From positions 1,368,205 through 1,432,204 of the forward strand of contig BFEA01000113.1 in NCBI GenBank assembly GCA_003427395.1: a DNA stretch of 64,000 nucleotides, written 5' to 3'. The translations under genes were made by a program, and so were the position numbers. This stretch comes from Chara braunii. Lineage: Eukaryota; Streptophyta; Charophyceae; Charales; Characeae. Below are positions 1 through 11,120 of the stretch, in pieces (positions within the stretch are counted from its first letter, which is position 1; each line of letters starts with the position of its first letter). A model generated the notes under the pieces. The model worked only from the letters and a program-made list of their open reading frames with translations, did no database searches and was not told the DNA's origin.

Positions 1-882
1 CTCAGAACTCAGAGATATGGTAGCCAAGAACGCAGTTCAGATACAAGCTCACTTCAAACAGCTATGGCGCAACAGCGCCTGTACAACTCTCTGTTCGTCG
101 CCAACCCAACTCTGCTGTTCACACACACCGGATCACCCTGGATATCCCACACGCATCACACTGTACACACACGCACACACACACACGCTACACTCTCCTA
201 TCAGCTATGGCGGCTATGGCCGCTACTACTCTTATCTCTATGGCTGAGCTCTCCTTCTCGCCCACTTCGTCTTCGGGCTCACTGCAGACCACCTCGCACA
301 AGTCGCTGTGGCAGCGCTTCCGCATGGCTTACGCAGGAATGACTCCAATGGCTGGGCGCTGCCTCTTTATTTATACTTCTGTATTTCGTTGGTCTGCCCC
401 TTTCCCATGCCTGTGGTGCACACAGTCCCATGCGGTACTTGCTTGATTGGACTAGGACTGACTGGGACTGGGTACCGCTGACTCAGCACGGGTAGACTCC
501 ACCACTTGCCCACTTGCCTTGGTCTACTGCGGGCAGTCCGTCGAAAGGCCACTTCCGGACCTTTCGGAAGACCGTGGACTTGGCCTTTCGGCACTGTAGC
601 AGCTACGACCTTGACCCTTCAGGACTGTAGCAGCTACGACCTTGACCCTTCGGAGGAGCTACAACTACGACTTCTAGAACTTGCTAAGACTCCTATCCGA
701 CAGATCTACAGATCGAACCCCTATACCCTACAGACCTACGACAACACTACTGTGGGGAAAAACACAGGTTGTGGGTTCAACTCTCGAGGTGGACACAGAT
801 ATTGTACATAGGTAAGGTGATGGTCTAGGGATCGAGCCTTGGGACTTGCATCCGCTACTGCGAACAGGTGAATACCGTTTCA
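1..882 (-). repeat. 3' LTR of gypsy element 1
   Basis: Read on the minus strand this begins TGAAACGG at 882, right after a purine-rich tract (883-895), and runs to the window edge. The same sequence occurs at 12676-13252 in the same orientation, and as both LTRs of element 2 at 14913-15627 and 18672-19571. A TATA box (TATAAATA) lies on the minus strand near 370-377, as expected for an LTR promoter. By comparison with element 2, about 75 bases of the LTR end lie outside the window. Confidence 0.85.
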
Positions 883-959
883 CTCCCGTCGGCCTAAATT
901 CGAGGTCCTCCGAGAATAACTCAGTCCAAGGCAGGGCCTTTACCTTTCCGATCTCTCTC

Positions 960-2048
960 CTAGGCTCTAACTATGTCGGGAGCGGTTTCTAGAAGTTTTG
1001 TTCTAGTAAACCAGCGGTCGTCCTCTGGTTCCTGATAAGTAAACCAGACCTTATATTGTTTCTGTGGATGACCTCTACCTCCTGTTCTACACACATCTTC
1101 ACCTACAATGCCGTCAATGTCGCACCTTCCGTCCATGTCTGGAGGGATCATGGACCTTCTGGATGGAAACTGTTGACTTGTGACACACGACAACAACTTT
1201 GGTGCATGAAACACTGGGTAGGTGTGGAGGTGTGTTGGGATCTCTATTGTGTAGGACGACCCATCCTCTCCGCCCTTGACTTCTAGAACTGCCCATGGTC
1301 CCCTGAACGCTGGCAGTAACTTCTGCGAGATGTTTTCCTCATGAGCAAACTCTTTGGACTTGACCCAGACTAAGTCACCTACTTGGAATTGCGAAGGGCG
1401 ACGGTGCTTGTCGGCTTGCCCTATCATTCTATGTTGGGCCTTCCTGAGGTTCTCGACGACTGTAGCTAGCTCTTTCTCGTGCTGTATCGCGAACTCCCTG
1501 GTACCGGGCGGTAGCCTGTGAATCTGGTCCCGATTAAGTCCCTCAAACGGTTTGCGTGGCCTAAAGGACTTATGCAACTCGTTGGGAGTGCGACAAGTGG
1601 ACAAGTGCACGCTGTTGTAGTACGCACTGGCTACCTTGGGCAACATCTCATCCCAGTTGACTTGATCTGGTCTCATGTACATGCGCAGAACTTGCTGCAG
1701 GATCTTGTTCATCTGTTCAGTCTGACCGTTAGTCTCTGGATGGCGGCCAGGCGACATTAACAACTTTGATCCATAGACTTTCATTAGTTCCAGCGAGTTC
1801 TGTCTAGTGAATCGGGTGTCTCTATCGCTAACTATAGACAGTGGAATCCCGTGATCACTAATCCAATAGTCAAAGAACTTTTGAATTACTAGCTTAGTTT
1901 GTGCATCTTCAGGCAAAGGAACAAAAACAACATACTTACTGAATCTATCAACTATGACCATGACTTGGCTCTTACCATGCCTACTCTTGACGCCAACGTC
2001 CATAAAGTTAATGGACACTGAATCTCCTGGCTGATCAGGGATAGGCAA
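960..2048 (-). pseudogene. Gypsy element 1 integrase with chromodomain-like tail
   Basis: This is the longest open part of a broken Ty3/gypsy pol: 362 codons covering the integrase core and C-terminus. The catalytic D-D-E residues are visible in NFMDVG, SDRDTRF and GQTEQMN. After the core come the FQVGDLVWVKSKEF segment, the RGPWAVLEV segment, and a C-terminal chromodomain-like stretch ending DDRWFTRTKLLETAP. In related elements such tails bind chromatin and steer insertion. The protein would insert element cDNA into the genome. The ORF starts after the zinc-binding region, which lies upstream but is separated by stops. The core residues look intact, yet the element cannot make a full polyprotein. 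Confidence 0.85.
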
Positions 2049-3945
2049 GGGTCTGAGAAGACCTAGAGGGGCACACGTGGTACTCTTGTTTCTCTAGCAT
2101 ACTTTGCAACTGCATACATACTCTATGCAGTCAGCTTTCATTCTTGGCCAAGTGTATGCATGCATCAGATTGGCTAGAGACTTTTGCCAGCCTAAATGTC
2201 CCTCTGTGTCGTGGCATTCCCCCATGATCAAACTACGGATCTCCTCTCAATTAGGAACGCACAGACGGTCGACTACATTAGTCTTCTCAAATAACAACCC
2301 CTTTGTAGTGCGGTAATCTGGTTCGGTCTCTCGGGCCTCCTTAACTCTCTTGAGGAGGTCACCATAAATAGGGTCCTGCGCATACGCTTGTCTATCTTTC
2401 TCCTGCAGGTCACTACCTATATCCAGATAGTGAACTATGGCTCCAAAGTAGTCTGATCTCCTACTCAGAGCGTCCGCAACTACATTGTACTTGCCTTTAA
2501 CAGGCTTGAGCTCAAAGTCGTACTGGTCTATTTAGGCGGCCCACCTAGTCAACTTAGGTGTCATTTTGGCCTGTGTCTTCAGCCATCTAAGCGTCTCGTG
2601 GTCTGAATACACCTTGAAGTGCCTCCCAAGCAGGTAATGCTTCCAGTGCTCTAGGGCCTGCCTGAGAGCGTAGAGTTCTCTCTCGTAAGTCGAGGTGGCT
2701 ACCTTCTTTGAGGGCATCCTCGCTAACATGAACTCTACGGGTTTGTATCCATTGCCGTCGTCTTGCTGTAACACGACGCTTATACCATACTGACTCGCGT
2801 CCGTGGTGATGACAAATGGCAACGACGGGTCTGCTACTTTGAGGACAGGATATTCTATTAACGCGCGGTTTAACTTCTTTAGCGCAGACGTACAGTCTTT
2901 GTCCCACTGCCAGATTGTCGCTTTCTTGAGCAACTCAGTCAATGTGCGGGGCGTCGACCAATCTCTAATTGCTGCTATCTTGCTGTCCTCAGGCTTAATG
3001 CCGTTTCCGTCTAAGACGTGGCCCAAGTACAAGACTTGTGTCTTGGCCCACTCACACTTCTTCGCGTTAATCTTGAAGTTAGCTTCTCTCAGCTTCTCCA
3101 AGACCTGCCTCAAATTACCCTGATGCTCTTGGAGGGTCCTACTGAATACTAATATATCGTCTAGATAAACTACAACAAATCTATCTAATCATGACCTAAA
3201 CAAATTGTTCATACAACGCTGGAACGTGGCAGGCGCATTGGTTAGTCCTAAGGGCATCACTGTGAACTCGTAGTGCCCATATCTAGTCCGGAATGCAGTC
3301 TTGTACTGGTCATCAGGATGGACCTCTATCTGATGATATCCGGACTTCGAATCGATCTTCGAAAAATACATGCAACCCTGCACCCGATCTTAAGAGATCG
3401 TCTATCCTAGGCAGCGGTTCAGCATTCTTCACTGTAATCGCATTTAGACCCCTATAGTCTATGCACATCCATAATTCTCCTTCCTTTTTAGGGACAAACA
3501 AAACTGGTGCTCCAAAAGGAGATGAACTGGGCCTAATCCAACCCTTTTCGAGGAGCTCGTCCAACTACTTACGCAACTCCTCTAACTCCCTTGGGGACAT
3601 CCTGTAGACTGCTCCCTTAGGAGTCCTACTGCCAGGCTCTATCTCTATACGATGATGGATTGGCCGCGACACTACTCCTATCGGTGGCTCTGCTAAATCC
3701 TTAAACTTTTCCAGCAGCTTGGCAATAGTTGGGTCTATGGGTGTGTCTTCCTTAGTCTCAGTGACAGGCCTCATATAGGCTACGAAGACCTGCTCCTCTA
3801 ACTGTTCCTTTCTCACTAATCGCGTGAACGTGGGAGCACTGAGACAACAATGTGCCAAGGAGCTATCTACTTCAGACACATGAAACAGGCGGGCAGTCTT
3901 AACCTCACCTGACGGGCTAGGGAGCCTACACTCATGCTCTCTCAA
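2049..3945 (-). pseudogene. Gypsy element 1 reverse transcriptase and RNase H, broken
   Basis: Several minus-strand reading frames together encode RT, then RNase H, then the integrase zinc-binding region. RT shows [42 protein letters not shown] and, past a stop, YLDD. The catalytic Asp residues of motifs A and C are therefore kept. RNase H (2532-3113) shows TTDASQYGI, TYERELYALRQAL and YSDHETLRWL. A frameshift near 3390, a stop just before YLDD near 3190, and further stops at 2530 and 2100 break it. The first part (3565-3945) is the protease-RT linker, ending in the MSPRELEELRK motif that opens the RT domain. Confidence 0.85.
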
Positions 3946-3972
3946 ATGAAGTGTGGCCCCTGCTGCCTCTCC

Positions 3973-4418
3973 CTAGTTCATGCCTAGGACTATATCAAAA
4001 GGAAGGTCATCCTGCACCAGGGAATGGAGAACCTTCTCCACCTTCCCATCTTTCTCTAGGTGGAAATACGCCTGGACTCCCTCTACGTAGTCCTCAACAC
4101 ACATAGTGCGGTTGTCTGCGAGGACACTAACTATGGGGTCTTCCAATTTTTGGACTTTCAACCCTAGCCTTGTTTTCTTCAACGCTCTACGGCTAATATA
4201 TCTGCGAGTAGCCCCGGAATCTATAAGGGCCCCTACTCTACTTCTAAAAACTTCTACATCAACTAAAACTAGTTGTCCCTTATTATCCTTCTTCATTTTG
4301 GCCCAGGGGGGCATCCTCTCCTTCAGCTCTTCTGCCACGCCTTTGAGGGAAGTGCCTAGAGAGACGCTAACACAAGCAGTCTCTGGACAGATAGCTAGGC
4401 ACTGACCTGCAACCTCTC
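3973..4418 (-). pseudogene. Gypsy element 1 aspartic protease
   Basis: A retropepsin-type aspartic protease of the polyprotein. The active-site motif is ALIDSGATRRYIS and the C-terminal part has LPFDIVLGMN. The reading frame stays open upstream of the first Met through the segment REVAGQCLAICPETACV to 4418, where the Penelope-like element begins. The protein is therefore a fragment of a longer gag-pol frame cut by that insertion, not an independent gene. It would cleave the polyprotein inside the virus-like particle. Confidence 0.85.
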
Positions 4419-4721
4419 TTGACAGCGGGTACTTTTTAGTCGTCGGGTCTAACTTTGGTTGGCCCGGTTGACGAGGCGGCGAGGGTTCGTCGGTTAGTGC
4501 TTGATTGTTGGTGTCGTCGGGTCTGACTTTGTCGGCTTGGACGACGAGGGGGGAGGAGGAGGGGGGACGAACTCAGTGCGGTCATGTGGAGATTCGCACC
4601 CCACTTGCGAACTTTTGTTGATGATGTGTGTTGCTTTGTTGTCTTTCGTAATAAAGCCACCTGGCTATTTTTACTACGTAATTTGCACTTTGTGTGGATT
4701 TCATGAATTGTCTTGTCATGT
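4419..4721 (+). repeat. Left pseudo-LTR of the Penelope-like element
   Basis: Direct repeat of 8824-9124, starting TTGACAGCGGGTAC and ending CTTGTCATGT, with scattered differences. It contains AATAAA at 4650-4655. Paired direct pLTRs arise in Penelope-like elements from tandem insertion or partial copies. Confidence 0.85.
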
Positions 4722-4828
4722 GAGACTTTATGAAAACGGAGCGTTGAAGAAGGCGAGGGTATTGGTACTAAAGTTTGGTGAAAGTAAGTGGCGGAAAGCA
4801 TCTGTGAAGACGAAGGAAGCCTTGTACG

Positions 4829-5875
4829 ATGGCCACGTCCGAGGTAGGTGGTGGTGGAGGTGGAAGTGGAGGGGGAGGGGGTGGGGGAGAACCACCGAGG
4901 CGAGGACGTCCGATTTGTTATGGGTGCGGGAAGCCTGGACACTTCAAGTTCGAATGTTGGAAATACACAAAGACTGATGAAGGAAGGCCAGGTTCTCCTA
5001 CTCAAAAATGAGAGAAGGGCGCGTCATCCACCAGCAGCGGCGGAGGCACAGAATCGGGGGCGGTTGGTGATTTGGTAAAACTGTTGTTAGCCAAGGAAGA
5101 GGCAAAGGAGGCAAAAATACAAGAAAAAGAGGATCGGAAGAAAGCTAAGAAAGAAGAGAAGCTACGAGAACAGCTGAAGCAGGAAGAGGAATAAAGGAAG
5201 CGATAAGAACGACTTGAGAATGAACAACGACTCGCAAGAATTGTACAACAACAGTTGGCCCAGTGGGGACCACCCCCGAATACGGAACGACATGAGGAGA
5301 GAAAAAGGAGATGCGGAACACGGAGGATTCCGTATCATCAAGATGGGTGGGGATTATGGGAGGAGGACGTGGAGGATTTGAGAAAGAAGGCGACCGATAT
5401 GACTATCAGTACTGAAAAACGAAAGAGGGAAACAACAAATCAGGAATCCCTCTCGACACCACCGTCGTTGATCAAACATTGCACGCGGACAAGAGGAAGA
5501 CCGAAAGGAACAAACAAGAAGATGAAGACCGGGTTGAAGCTGGTTACCATGAGGAGTTTGAGAAGGACATTCGATCCAACTAAGAAAGGCGTCAGTGCTG
5601 GAACAGGCAAAGATTCGAGGACTAAATTTGTGGAAGCTATGAAGCAGTACCTCGACGGAATGGACTACAAGATTATCCAAAAGATGTGTAAGGCCAAGAA
5701 TCTGCTATATGTTCGAAAGGGACAAGCTGTGATTGCCTTGGCGGAGAAGAGAGTTATGCTCGCTTACGATCAGGCGGGTGAAGAGTCAGAAAAAGACAAG
5801 GCGAAGGGAAAAGAAGAATGTGATGTGTCAAGCGAGAGTGAGTCTGAAGCATCGGAGAGCTCGGCGACGGAATGA
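4829..5875 (+). pseudogene. Penelope-like element 5' region: CCHC knuckle and charged domain
   Basis: One reading frame runs from the ATG at 4829 to 5875 with stops at 5009, 5192 and 5201. It opens with a Gly-rich stretch and a CX2CX4HX4C zinc knuckle (CYGCGKPGHFKFEC, about residues 30-43). A Lys/Glu-rich, probably coiled-coil region follows. Then comes a compact segment around FDPTKKGVSAGTGKDSRTKF and IIQKMCKAKNLLYVRKGQA, and finally an acidic Ser/Glu tail. The knuckle suggests RNA binding, as in gag proteins. The compact basic domain resembles DNA-binding folds of the SAP kind, but I cannot confirm that. The frame is the same as the GIY-YIG ORF that follows, so they were probably one protein. 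Confidence 0.65.
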
Positions 5876-6733
5876 AGTCTGCAGCATCGTGAATCTCTGC
5901 GGAGGAAGTACAGGGAACTCGTGAACCAGAGAGAGAATAAGGGAGGGGTGTGTGCACGGTTAGAAGGAGCTATTCGTGCCGTAGTTGTGGGTCTCGTCTT
6001 GTGTGGAGCGGCGCCCTGGGGGAATAAGTTTGTTGATGGGTGGGTAAGTTTGTGTAGGAATGATCCCAGTTTTCTTGAGAATCCCGAAGGGTGTGTGTAC
6101 GTTGCAATTTTGCCAATTTGCAAAGCAATTTATATCGGGCGAACCGGGAGACGTCTGAACGTAAGATGGGTAGAGCACCTCGGCCGTAGTAGCCATGGAT
6201 CTGAAAGCGCCGCACATTTTCATCATTGGTTGCGGATTTTTGGTAGCCACAAGTACATATTGATACCAATTTATGTGGCACCGGCCGAGGAGTTGCCGAT
6301 CATTGAAGAATTTTTCATTCGTAAATGGTCTCCCTCCCTGAATGTGTTTGGTGCGAAGTCAACGAGATCTGGATCCAGGAAGGCTAGGAAAGGGAAAAAA
6401 GAAAGGAGGAGAAAGGAGGGTGTGTCGTTGGAAAGGAAGTGTTTGAGACCTGATATATTCCTGCAGTTTTCTGTCAATGATGAAGAAGTGAGGGCCGTGA
6501 GTTTCGTTGAACTACTGGATAAACAATTGAAGGCGGGTAACGTTTGCTTTACTGTGAAATGCATAAAGGGTAATTGTTGGGGAGACACGTGGAAGAAAGT
6601 GAGGCGTCTTTTTGGTGAGACGGAGTTGCTACTGGATGGGAGGATTGTGAAACTAAGAAATTGTAAGGCAAACTTGGAATCGGGGGAGAGAAAGGAAGGT
6701 GTGGTGTTTGAAGAAGTGGGCGAAATGATGTAG
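5876..6733 (+). pseudogene. GIY-YIG endonuclease domain of the Penelope-like element
   Basis: This is open from just after the stop at 5873; the first ATG is at 5921 (270 codons). Counting from that Met, the GIY-like strand is VYV (59-61), the YIG is IYIGRTGR (YIG at 71-73), the helix Arg is at 82 with a His at 86, and the catalytic Glu is in EEFFIRKWSPSLN (129/130, with Asn 141). These are the expected GIY-YIG landmarks. The enzyme would nick target DNA to prime reverse transcription. After the domain comes a Lys/Arg-rich linker and a region starting RPDIFLQFSVNDEEV. A TAG at 6731 ends the frame before the RT. Confidence 0.75.
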
Positions 6734-6788
6734 GGGACAGAAAGGGGCTTTGCTTATTCTGTTGAAGTATCCAGAGCGGTGAAAGGAA

Positions 6789-7343
6789 TTGTACCGCTTT
6801 CCGCTAAAGTTGCTCACAGACTTGATTGGGGCGGCAAAAGAATTTTCGCGAAAGTCAATGCGGAACCTACTTCAGAGAATCCTCTATGGAGCAATTAAGG
6901 CTAAGTCGGGAGTTAACCTATATAGTAAGCTCGGAGTTGAGATGAAATTCGATGACAGGATAAATTTGGTGGAGGTAAGACGTCTGTGCGATAGGAAGAT
7001 TGACAGTCTGGGGCTTCCTCAGTGCACTAGCGATATCTTAAAGCGTAAATCTCGAATTTGTTGGACGAAAAATCCGACTGTGGGAGATTTGTTGCATAAC
7101 CATCGAGATTTTGCATCTCGTGAGGTTGCTGCCTGTAATTGTACAGGGTATGACTTGCCTCGGGTGGAGGGGCATGTAAGATGCCGGCTTGGTGAATTGG
7201 CGGGGGTGAGGCAGATGCTGTCAAATGCGAAAAATGTTCCAAGGGGTTTGAAGAAGGGAAGGGTGGGGAGTTTGAAGAAAGAAATTGAGGATGGTTTCGC
7301 AAGTTGGAAACAAGGTAGGTCGACGAAGGTGGAAGTCAAGTGA
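6789..7343 (+). pseudogene. Penelope-like element linker before RT
   Basis: An open frame of 184 codons, shifted relative to the GIY-YIG frame. It contains a Cys/His cluster, AACNCTGYDLPRVEGHVRC, just before the RT. Penelope-like RTs carry a conserved CxC-type motif upstream of the first RT block, and this looks like it. The position between nuclease and RT supports it being part of the same polyprotein, displaced by a frameshift. No separate function is assigned. Confidence 0.55.
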
Positions 7344-8730
7344 GTGAGGTACATGCTTGTATGAATGACAGGCTGCAGGTGAAGGGAGAACTGTGCATAG
7401 ACGAGGTGTTTGAGATAAAACGTAAGTTCGAGGGACTGGTGTTTACTCCGGTTGATCGCAATCCAGGGGAAACCTGTGTCATGTGTCCACAAGTGTACTA
7501 TGATGGAATGCGTGATTTGTTTGTTGAGAATGATGGGTTTTAGATTGAAACATGAACAAAAGAAGTTTTTTGGGTTGAGAGTTATGAGGAGTATGTGAAT
7601 GCAGGACTTGGGCATCTGGGTAAGTGGAAGCAGACAGGCGAGGCAGGGAGGAGCTACGTGATCCCAAAACATAAGGATCTAAAACTTTTCCGCCCGATCT
7701 GTCCTACGTTCAGTGAGGCAATGAATGTAACAAGCAAAAAGGTTGCAAGAGTATTGAATTTGTTGTTGATGACATTGCCAGGAAGGGACCACTTTAATCA
7801 GCAGGTTGTGTCTGGATTAGCCAAGAGATTACATTTGACACACGGATCCTTGCTGCATCTTATGATGTGAAGGACATGTTTAGCCGCCTACCCCATGGGG
7901 ACATCCTGGCTGTGATCAACTAGATAATTAAGGTGCACTGGAAGAAGGGAAAGAGGGTCGTGAGGGTGAATCCAAGGGGAAGGGGTGCTGTGTTTGATTG
8001 CAAACAAAAGGAAGGGTGGTGGGTTGTGAGTTTGACCGAGATCAAGGAGTTTGTTGCGTTTGATTTGAAACATACTGTTACGATGGCATCCGGGTTGCTC
8101 CTGCGTCAGGTGGTTGGTGTTCCGATGGGCACGAGCACGAATCCGCCACTCGCTTGCATCATGTGTGCATATGCGGAGTGGCGTTACTTGGACTCTTTGG
8201 GCCCATGTAGGAACGAGATTGTTGGCATCCGGCTCGTCGATGAGGTGCCAATTTTTGTGGCCTATAAGAGAGGAGATAGGCGGTCTCGAGAAAAAGCGGA
8301 ACGCTTGAAATTGTGCTTTGAGGGATGCTACCCCCGTAACCTCACGCTTAAACGGACAGATGACGGGGGGGGGGTCTGGAATTTCTTGGGTTGTCGTTTG
8401 AGGGTAAGGCAGTCCTTTCCGTTTTTGGGTATAGTCCAGATGGTCAAAAATGAGGACACGATCTGGGCTGATAGACCATTGGTAATTCGTAGGGGGCAGG
8501 ACTTCAGGTCGTGGACAAGTCGTCGACAAAAGGTTGCGGCTGTCACGGGGCCTTTACACCGTTTGGACCGTAATACGACAGATCGGGGGCAGATACCGGT
8601 CCAGGTGGTCTTGCTGCGTAGGGAGTTTCGGGCCAATATCTTTTCGGACGGGATTTTCGGCAAGTCCTCGATACTTTCACGAAGCCACGAGGGGGCATTT
8701 GGAGTTTGGCGGCTACGTTGCTGCAATTAG
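7340..8730 (+). pseudogene. Penelope-type reverse transcriptase, broken
   Basis: The RT is spread over three open pieces in two frames. The first (7340-7543) has GLVFTPVDRNPGETCVMCP, the early Penelope RT block. The second (7595-7866) has SYVIPKHKDLKLFRPICP. After a frameshift near 7850 comes SYDVKDMFSRLPHGD (motif A with catalytic Asp). The last piece (7933-8730) has GVPMGTSTNPPLACIM (motif B), IRLVDEVPIFVAYK (motif C) and the GGGVWNFLGC thumb-proximal block. Motif C reads V-D-E where Y-x-D-D is normal, so the second catalytic Asp is Glu here. It ends shortly before the right pLTR. Confidence 0.8.
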
Positions 8731-8823
8731 CTTAGTTTTTTCGTTTGTATTGTAGAAGTCGGACGCGTTTGTCTGAGGCGTCAAGTAGTATATAGGTATT
8801 GTTGTTCGTTTTACTATTCCTCT

Positions 8824-9124
8824 TTGACAGCGGGTACTTTTTAGTCGTCGGGTCTGACTTTGGTCGGTCCGGTTGACGAGGCGGCGAGGGTTCGTCGGTT
8901 ACTGCTTGATTGGTGGTGTCGTCGGGTCTGACTTTGTCGGCCCGGACGACGAGGGGGGATGAGGGCGGGGGACGTACTCAGTGCAGTCATGTGGAGATTC
9001 GCACCCCACTTGCGAACTTTTGTTGACGCTATGTTGCTTTGCTGTCTTCCGTAATAAAGCCACCTGGCTATTTTTACTACGTGATTTGCACTTTGTGTGG
9101 ATTTCGTGAACTGTCTTGTCATGT
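8824..9124 (+). repeat. Right pseudo-LTR of the Penelope-like element
   Basis: Direct repeat of 4419-4721. It carries AATAAA at 9053-9058, a plausible polyadenylation signal for the element transcript. Its end lies directly against gypsy gag sequence. Confidence 0.85.
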
Positions 9125-11120
9125 AATGCTCATGTGGTGTGGGAGTTTCCTGGTGATGCGCGCACACTTACCCACATGGCCTTGTAGTAGGGGCAGTTGC
9201 GACCCCTACTGGCGGCTGCGTTTTGACCCCTGGGCAGTGAATCGGGCTTCCCTATACTTTGGACAATATTTAATAATATGGGCAGGGTCACTGCAATAAA
9301 TGCACTGCCCCTGCTCCATACGCTGTTGCCACACACGCTGGTCCAAGCCCAAATCTTCCCAAGGCCGGCCCTGTGGCCAACCTAGGTGCCAACCTCCTTG
9401 CCTTTGAGGTGACCTTCCACCTCTGCGTTGAGGCGACCGATTGGGTCTTGACCCCTACCTCCCACTTGGCGATTCCTTTGACCGCCAACCCCCTGTGCAC
9501 CCGGACCTCGACCACCCATGGCCCGGCCTTCTTGGCCCTGGCCTCCTCTTCCTTGCGGCCTCCCTCCAGCCGCGACAGCAGCGTACGTCCTCCCCTGACC
9601 TACACTATTGTCCTCCTCCTCTAGTCCCCACTCTATCTAACTGTAGGGGACTTCGTCAGTGCCACCTTCATCTAAAGTAAGGATCAAATGATCCTTGGCC
9701 CTAACCTGGCCTGAGATGGTACGACCTTTCCACTTCTTTCCCTTATCTAAGTCCTTATGCCAGAAAGTGGAAACTAGCATGGACTTTGCCTCGAACAGGA
9801 CCACTTCCTACTCAACGCATCATACGTGATATTGGTCTATTGGGTCTTATCAAAGAAATGCCCTCACAAGGGCTCTGGCATGGCACGATAAAGTAATTGG
9901 ACCAACTGGGTCTCAGTGACCCCGTGGTCTGGGACGGCTACCAAGTCGTCCATGACAGCTTTGAGTGCTCGCGCACTCCTCCACTGTCGTGAGTGGATGG
10001 TCTGAAGTTTGTCAGAGGTCCTGACGCCTCTTGTGACGTCAGCGAACCTCTCTCGCAGGGAGTTTAAGGAAATTGGAAAGAGGGGTGAGCCTGGAGTATG
10101 CAACCATATTGTTTTCACAATCGGCTGCGCGCGCAAGGGACCTGGCAAAACTGGTCGCGTCATCTTTCAATGCATGGAAGGCTAAGAGGACTTGCTCCTC
10201 GGGGACAATATGCTGGCCTCCCAGTTATCAAAACTGTCGTCCTTTTTCCCGCTAAATGAGTCTGGAAATTTGAGCTTGACGGGCTCTTTGTGGGGACGCA
10301 CTTCAGCTTCGGCCACTACTTTGGCGCCTTCAATGGCGCCTGTGCAGAACTTCTTTGCGCCTTCCTTCAATCTCTTGACCTCAGTCCTGACGTGGGTCAC
10401 CACGTCGCGCACAAACTCTCTAAAGCTGGTCCGGATGGAGTGGACGGTCACTTCCTAACCCTTATTGGCCTGATGTTCCTCACCTGACTCAGAATCTCAA
10501 GATAGCCCAAAATTTTGTCTAATGTGGCAGGGGTTCCTTCTTGCGCTTGCACTTCCCGCCTACATGCCTGAATCTTTTCCACTTCTTTGGCCATCCGGTT
10601 GGCCTCCTCCCTCCTCTTCTTTTCCCTTGCCAGACGCACCTTCCACTCCAATCTCTTCTCGTCTTCCATCGTCTGGCGTTCCAGGGGATCCTCCTTAGCT
10701 TCCAGCTCCCTGGCGAATGCTTCTTTCTCCTCCTGAGGCACGTACAACATTGCCTCCTCATCTTCTCCCAGTGATAAGTTAGCCACCCACTCACTGATCT
10801 TCTTTTCTATCCACTTGTCCTCTGCCTTCGTGCCACTAGTTTCTCCTCTCTTTCCCCTTCACGCCTCCTTTCGAGGGGTTCTTCCTCTACTTCCTCCTCC
10901 TCTGCTGCTTTTCTCTTCCTCCTCTTGCTGTAGTCTTAACATCTCCTCCTCTAACTTTTTCTTCTTCGCCGCCTGCTCCTCAACTATCCCCTTCACCTTC
11001 GCCTATTTGAGGAGCTCTGTCTTCTCCTTCTTCTCCCTTCTCTCTCTCAGGATGGCGGCGAATTGCTCCTCCTGAGCCTGGGTGTAAGGGGTAGTACTCT
11101 TCCGACCACGTGTGTCAACC
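9125..11120 (-). pseudogene. Gypsy element 1 gag (capsid, zinc knuckle), broken
   Basis: Minus-strand gag in several frames. It starts with MVDTRGRKSTTPYTQAQEEQ at 11120. A long Glu/Lys/Arg-rich coiled-coil region follows (about 10450-11080). Then comes the capsid-like retrotransposon gag domain: VKLKFPDSFSGKKDDSFDNW near 10220-10290, FHALKDDATSFARSLARAA, and LKAVMDDLVAVPDHG. Near 9263-9305 there is a CX2CX4HX4C knuckle, CIYCSDPAHIIKYC. Stops and shifts near 10985, 10880, 10190, 9860 and beyond break the frame. The 3' part of the frame is cut at 9124 by the Penelope-like element and resumes at 4418. Confidence 0.8.

Larger units (their letters stand above)
4419..9124 (+). mobile_element. Penelope-like element with N-terminal GIY-YIG and direct pseudo-LTRs
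   Basis: A 4.7 kb plus-strand insertion splits the minus-strand gypsy element between its gag zinc knuckle and its protease. It is bounded by near-identical direct repeats (4419-4721 and 8824-9124). Inside, in order, are a CCHC knuckle and charged region, a GIY-YIG nuclease, a conserved mid region, and a Penelope-type RT. Having the nuclease before the RT matches the permuted Chlamys/Naiad-type Penelope clade known from the green lineage and protists; classic Penelope elements have it after. Stops and frameshifts show this copy is dead. I could not find a clear target-site duplication. Confidence 0.85.

Noticed and set aside
4436-5005. 189-codon minus-strand ORF across the left pLTR
   Set aside because: Antisense shadow of the pLTR and the Gly-rich start of the Penelope ORF. 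A similar shadow occurs at 8841-9167.
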